Assembly (NCBI GenBank): GCA_015847255.1
Contig: JADLZK010007278.1
Coordinates: 1 to 64,000 of the forward strand
Source: Hyparrhenia diplandra
Taxonomy: Eukaryota > Streptophyta > Magnoliopsida > Poales > Poaceae
Reading direction: 5' to 3'
DNA: 64,000 bases
Shown here: piece after piece, positions 59,128 to 64,000 of the stretch
Layout: the number at the start of each line of letters is the position of its first letter
Position numbering within the stretch: position 1 is the first letter of the stretch
The notes under the pieces: model-generated
Told to the model about the DNA's origin: nothing
Database searches by the model: none
The model's input: only the letters and a program-made list of their open reading frames with translations
Made by a program: the position numbers and the translations under genes

Positions 59128-59147
59128 GTTGGCGTGCCAGGTAGGGG
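59128..59147 (+). other. Primer binding site
   Basis: GTTGGCGTGCCAGGTAGGGG stands directly after the LTR. The grass consensus for this group is TTGGCGCGCCAGGTAGGGG, so one CpG has become TpG, as expected from methyl-cytosine decay. Confidence 0.75.
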
Positions 59148-59183
59148 AGCTGCGCGTCAAGCACTTCTCCCTCTCAGTTTCAG

Positions 59184-60176
59184 ATGGCCGATAGCGACCG
59201 TACCGTCCCGCCCTTACCCCTGGGTACGATGATCCTATTCGGAAGCTTGGAGTTCCAGTCGTCTGGCGACAAGCATGACATGGTGCTCCTTTCGGGCGAC
59301 CCCGCCGACAAGGGCAAGGGCCTTGCCACCTCACCTGGGGACCAGGTCCCCAAGCACCGCTATCATTGGCCTAGTCAGGCAAAACGGCGGCGTGCAAAGC
59401 GCAAGCTCGCCGTGCAAGGCGGCGTCCGTCGTGATAGCAAGATCGGCGTCGCCACCAGCCTTGAGGCCCTTGCCTAAGGCATCGTCGTGATGTCCCTCGA
59501 CGAAGGACAGGTCGAGCCCACGCCCGGCACGACGAAACCGGCACCCAACGCCACCCAGGAGCTCGCTCCGACATGCTCGGGCGATGCATCCGTAACACTC
59601 CCTTGCGGCCTCAAGCCCACCACCGACGCGTTCGCAGACGCGGTGGCACGAAGCTCTGGGTCCCCCAGGAACTACCCCGATCGGCACCTCGAGGATCCCC
59701 GCCGAGGACCTCGACGCACTCTCCTCCCTAGCAACGCCTGCCACCTCCTGGGACGACGACTTTTGCTTCGACGGGCTCTAGGACCCGGAGGCTATGCGGC
59801 AGTTGCTAGCCTCCTAGGACTACTGCCTCGACGTCCCCGGCTCCGACTCCGACAACGACGGCGATGACGCTGACAGCGGCACCTTTCGCCACGAATGCTT
59901 CCACCTCGAAGAAACACCGACGAGGAGAGCAGCACCAACGGCGCGGGGGCAGGCCGCGACGGTCTGATTACTCCCGCAACGCAACTCCGGGATAGGCCAG
60001 AGCATCAACACCGGCGCCAGAGCAGGAGGCGTAGCTCGCACAACTCCAGGAGGCGAAGGCTAAGCTCGAAGAGGAACAAGTCCATCTCGATCAGCTCCGT
60101 CAGACCCTCGAGCAGGATCGGGCCGGACCCAGCCGCGGAGGGAAGGCATGAGCCCGTGCCCAAAAAGTCCACAGCC
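59184..60176 (+). pseudogene. Gag-like ORF of the RIRE2/Dasheng-type element, N-terminal part
   Basis: Starts MADSDRTVPPLPLGTMILFG and SLEFQSSGD, like the gag start of this gypsy group. The first frame stops at 59,475; further coding-like parts are in other frames, ending with a coiled coil AKAKLEEEQVHLDQLRQTLE (about 60,051-60,110). Frame changes and stops show decay. An LTR inserted at 60,182 interrupts it; gag sequence returns after 63,700. Confidence 0.65.
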
Positions 60177-60181
60177 GCTAA

Positions 60182-63100
60182 TGTTGACGGTGGAATTGCC
60201 ACTAAAATACACCTTCAAAGCACCGTCAACGGGCTCATTCTCAAGGACAAAGTGGTCATACATGCATAATTATTTATGTAATAACAAGTTCCACATGTCC
60301 CGTGAAGTATTTCTATGCAGATGTGCAATCGGGCCAAGAATTGGGTCAATATGGGTCAAGCAACCATTGGGTGGTGACCCAACCAACCCTAGGGGGACCC
60401 ACAAGGCCCAACCCATGTCAAGGCCCACTAGGGGGGCGACCAAACCAGCCCTAGGGCGTCCTCCCCTATCCCACTAAGGGTGTGCCACCTCATCAATCCA
60501 AGGCACAAGAATGGAGAGCTCCCATTGGTCGGTCAACATGTCACATGGATCCAAGGGCCCAAACTCAAGATACCCACACCTTGACATGTGGGCCATGCTT
60601 CTAGAAGGAGGTGGTGGGTCCCATGTGTCATAGGGGGGTGGGCCAAGCCCCCCTTGGGTATTTTGGGGCGTCCTCCCCCTTGCATGGCTGCATGCACATA
60701 TGAAACATGTGCCCTATCTCCACCATCCATTCTAATCCAAGGGTGGAGGATGGTGATCACGCGGATCGATGACATGGCGCTGGAGTAGCCCCTACTCCAC
60801 CTTGGGCTATAAATACCCCCCTACTCCCCTCTCATTTGCACACACCATAAGGAAGGAGCTCTCCACTCTATCAAGATGTAGTAGTGTTAGTCTAGTTGGG
60901 AGTTAGAGTGAGTAGTGAGCTTCGCTCGGGTTTCCAGAGCTGGTCTTCTAGGAGATCTGGTATTGTTCTTTTATCATTCCTTTTGTAGTAAGATCTTTAC
61001 ATTTATAATTCATTTCTTTCTTTACTTTACTCTAGTATTTACTTTATTGAGTATTTACTTAGTACAACTTTATTCTAGTTCTCTAGTATATAGTTGTTAT
61101 GATATTATCTAGAATATAGGTGTTTCACACTTAGTTTGTGGTTTAGTCCTGGTTCTTATCGAACCCTCGCCTGTATGCGATCATCGTCTTGCAAGAGGTG
61201 CTCAAGTTGGCCTGTGTAATTACATCTAGAGTAGTGAGAGAAAGTGTAGGTGTGGTGTTCAGACTCGATCTTGCCTGTGGTTGCCGCTTGCTGCACGGAT
61301 GGATTGTGATAGCCAGTAAGGTGGTGACAGCCCTTCTGGTCTCTGTATAGATCACCACGTGTCTATAGGCAAGTTCTTAAAAGGTAAGGCTCCAGTAAAA
61401 TAGTGGCTTGTTTAGTGGTGGTTTTATCACAACTTCTCACCTGCTGCCTAGCATACAGTTCGTGTGAACCACAGCTAGTTGTCTCATCCTTTGTGTCTAG
61501 ATTAGTATCATAGAAGTAAAGTTAGAATCATAGGAATCCTTTGCTCACTCGTTGTCCTCCCTGCTGGCTGTTGACAGTCCTTAACTACATATTTTATACC
61601 GTCAACATACACCAAAACAACCTAGAGATAGGGTTTAAAAACTAACAAATTCCATAAGTTTTGGTGTATATTTGGCTTTGCAGGTACAACTCAAGGATAT
61701 GTGCACTTTGGGCCAAAATACAAAGAAAAGAAGAATAAAAACAATAAATAGAAAAAGGCCCAAAGGAGCCAAATGGCAAGCCAAGCTAACTTACCTCGGT
61801 TTGGCCACAAACTCAGACATCCAACACCGACACCAAGCCCAACACGACGAAAGAGGACGCCACGCCAAGATTGAGCCGGTTCGGGCTCAACCAGGGTGCG
61901 GCCGCACCATCCTCCCGACCGCTGGGCCCGAGCTTTGGCGAGGCGGTACAATAAGTACAGAGAAGGGCAGTGCAATGTGTGGCCGGTGGTGAAATCCATA
62001 GAACAAGCCCAAGAGGTTGAGGCCCAAATCCACATGAAATCATATCGGGCCGCAGGACATGGGTTCAATGTTTTGGGCATAACTTTCTCATATGAAATCG
62101 GATTTCAACGATCCACCACTCGAAACAAAGCTTACTCAGAGGCCCATGCACTCCTGCAAAGTTTCAGCCCAAACAGCGCTGAACATGGTGCGGCCGCACC
62201 TTGGGTTGCGCCCGCACCCAAATAACATCGGGTCGGGCCCAACTTTCTCTGGCGGTACAATCAATGTCCGAAAAGTTGTATGGCGGTGTTGGTTGCCACG
62301 TTCACTGAACCTGGACGCCAGGAGGAGGTCGGTTTGGTGCATTGATGGTGGTAGATTTGCATTTAGCCCCCTCCTCTCATCCTATAAGTAGGTGGCCTCT
62401 CCCCCTCTCACAACACAACCATTCTACACACAACACAAAGGAGAGCCACAATGTAATAGAGAGGAGTTCTTGTTCTTCATCCTCCTCTAAGTTCTAATGG
62501 AGAGTGAGAGAGGGAAAGCTAGAAGGATACTTTGCTCCTTCTACTCGGAGTTGTCGGAGTACCCTCGGTGGTCCGCGGTTCCTAGGAGGTCGGAGTGCCG
62601 GAGTTGTCGGCACCTGCCACGCTTGTACCTCTACAACTTCCTTACACTTTGGTAAGAAAGTTCGTGTTCATCTTTTGGCTTATTGTTCTTCAAGTATATT
62701 ATCTTAAGTTGTTATAATCTTGCGGGATTGGTAGATTGTCTCGTAAGAGCGTTAGTTCTTGGTGAAGGAACTCTTTGACCGGGGAACCTTGATCGACATC
62801 AAGAGTTGTGACCAATAGTGCAAACGTGGTGTTTGGACTAGCGTTCACCTACCTTTGCGTAAAGCACCCCACGGTCGTGAGGGTAGGCGGAGATAATAGC
62901 CCTAGTGGTCGTGACAGCCTTGTCCGTCCCTTGTAATCCCTCCACGTTCGGGTGTGACGTAGAGCTAATGGCCGGACCGCCCGGACGCCATGGGATTCCG
63001 GTATTGGGCGAGACTACTCTTATCCGTATGTCTAGACTAACGACCACGGTGTGTCAATGACCATAACATATATATCATTTACCCCCACCTTAAGGAGATA

Positions 63101-63345
63101 ATAGCCCTAGAAATCCCCCCGCCGCTAGAAACGAAAATATCGAGCCCATAAAGATACCTCACTACCCATAGTTATCCTTAGGGCGGCTGTGGGAGAGATA
63201 GATGTTCATAGATTAGTGCGCGAATATGAAACGTTCCTTGTGGAAAATACGATACCTAGAATACTTGGGAGGACAACGGGTGAAAGCTACAGTTGTGGTT
63301 CCGTGCGGTTATGGGATTCTTCGCATACATTAAAGAATGTCAACA
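60182..63345 (+). mobile_element. Athila/Tat-like LTR (copy 4) carrying an inner insertion
   Basis: Starts TGTTGACGGT at 60,182 and ends TGTCAACA at 63,345, with GCTAA on both sides (60,177-60,181 and 63,346-63,350). It contains two TATA regions (60,810 and 62,379) and two U5-like regions, too much for one LTR. The right part (61,608-63,345) shares with solo LTR 26,549 the phrases aagttttggtg...tatatttgg and tagtgcaaacgtggtgtttggact. I read it as one LTR split by the insertion at 60,213-61,607. Confidence 0.65.
60213..61607 (+). mobile_element. Inner LTR-like insertion
   Basis: Flanked by TACAC at 60,208-60,212 and 61,608-61,612. It has a TATA box (tataaata near 60,808) and an LTR-type leader and U5 (ggtgtggtgttcagactcgatc), and ends ACCGTCAACA. 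Its left end lacks the expected TG. The alternative is that the unit starts at 60,182, because TGTTGACGGT there is the exact complement of the ACCGTCAACA end. Confidence 0.5.
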
Positions 63346-63350
63346 GCTAA

Positions 63351-63635
63351 GGGGCTAGACTACTCTCTTATCGTATGTCTAGACTATTCTAGTGTGTGTC
63401 AATGACCATAACATATATATCATTTACCCCCACCTTAGTCTAGTTGGTATATTAGTTGGTGGATACATGATGGTTAGTTATCACATCCTATGCCATCGCT
63501 TCCCATGGGCTAAATACAAATAACGATACCTTAGAATACTCCACCCTCCCGGGTGAAATGCTACACCTCCTTAGGATCAACGGTAATTCTCGTATGCTTG
63601 CGGAATATCCTACATGAGCATTAGAAATACCAACA
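63351..63635 (+). mobile_element. U5 end of another Athila/Tat-like LTR
   Basis: Repeats 63,006-63,090 (gactactct...tatcgtatgtctagact; gtgtgtcaatgaccataaca) and ends AATACCAACA at 63,635. Its left part is missing. The following ttcgacaccgttctttggggat resembles a decayed form of a GGCGCCGTTGCCGGGGA primer site. Confidence 0.55.
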
Positions 63636-63699
63636 ATCATTTCGACACCGTTCTTTGGGGATAGGTTCTATATCTATTTCTAGTGACGGCGTTAAGAAA

Positions 63700-64000
63700 T
63701 GTCATCCGGATAACAACGAGGGACCGCCCGTTTTCAAGAGGGCGAGCCAGAACATCGCCACCGCCGCCATGATATTACATCAGATGCCCGAGCCTTCTAC
63801 CCCCGAAAGGGAAGAGAGCTCGCGATGACGTACAGCACCTGGTCGAGGAAGCCGCCTTCCAACAGGCTGAGAGCTCGGCCTCCCGACACCACGACCTCTC
63901 CGCCGGACATCAATAAGCGTCCTCCCTCCACGACCGTGAGGCCTCTGTCAACCCCACCGAGGGGAAAGAAGAAGTAGGCGGGCGCGCCCCGAGGAGTGTC
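63700..64000 (+). pseudogene. Gag-like ORF continuation, runs off the window
   Basis: Plus-strand peptides GPPVFKRASQNIATAAMILH, QMPEPSTPE and, after a frame change, DVQHLVEEAAFQQAESSASR. This is the region that in RIRE2-type gag follows the coiled coil, so it likely continues the ORF cut at 60,176. The window ends inside it. Confidence 0.55.

Noticed and set aside
1..64000. CRISPR arrays, rRNA or tRNA genes, bacterial operons
   Set aside because: The sequence is plant nuclear DNA; no regularly spaced identical repeats, and no cloverleaf or rRNA sequence was noticed by eye.

Overview
The window is nuclear DNA from a grass (Poaceae). The evidence is the GC-rich, intron-split plant lipase gene, a Sirevirus (Ty1/copia) with several polypurine tracts, Ty3/gypsy elements carrying an antisense intron-bearing ORF, CACTA ends with subterminal GGACTAAAG-type repeats, and grass-type MITEs. 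I cannot name the species. Only one gene looks intact; almost everything else is mobile DNA in nested and truncated layers.

Layout. 1-2,350: decayed minus-strand copy of the 26S proteasome ATPase gene RPT3. 2,400-10,900: AT-rich DNA with a GC-rich island (4.9-6.7 kb) and exon-like pieces of an unidentified plus-strand plant gene, including a perfect 95-bp tandem duplication. 10.9-18.4 kb: gypsy remnants in which two copies of a plus-strand, intron-containing gag-like ORF flank an LTR and a solo LTR. 18.5-28.4 kb: a Sirevirus LTR-internal-LTR-internal arrangement on the minus strand, with two copies of an extra ORF downstream of pol; a solo LTR with a perfect 5-bp target duplication cuts its 3' half. 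28.4-41.5 kb: a gypsy element on the minus strand (LTR, PBS, gag, protease, RT, RNase H, integrase, antisense ORF), abutting a second 2-kb copy of its own protease/RT segment. 41.5-44.6 kb: short remnants. 44.64-46.92 kb: an eight-exon acid lipase gene with TATA box and poly(A) signal. 46.99-51.97 kb: MITEs, a 3-kb CACTA element with about 460-bp internal repeats, and a GGATCC-rich minisatellite. 51.97-64.0 kb: a long gypsy LTR, an inverted Athila/Tat-like LTR with gag-protease, a large-retrotransposon-derivative type 5' LTR with PBS and gag, and further LTRs inserted into that gag.

Functional reading. The lipase is the only predicted working host gene: a secreted or vacuolar alpha/beta-hydrolase with complete catalytic residues. 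The retrotransposon reading frames all carry stops, frameshifts or truncations. One LTR family (TGTTG...CAACA ends, Athila/Tat-like) recurs at least five times, mostly as solo LTRs, which suggests this locus has lost much retrotransposon DNA through LTR-LTR recombination. All boundaries and family names come from reading motifs by eye, without alignment or database search.
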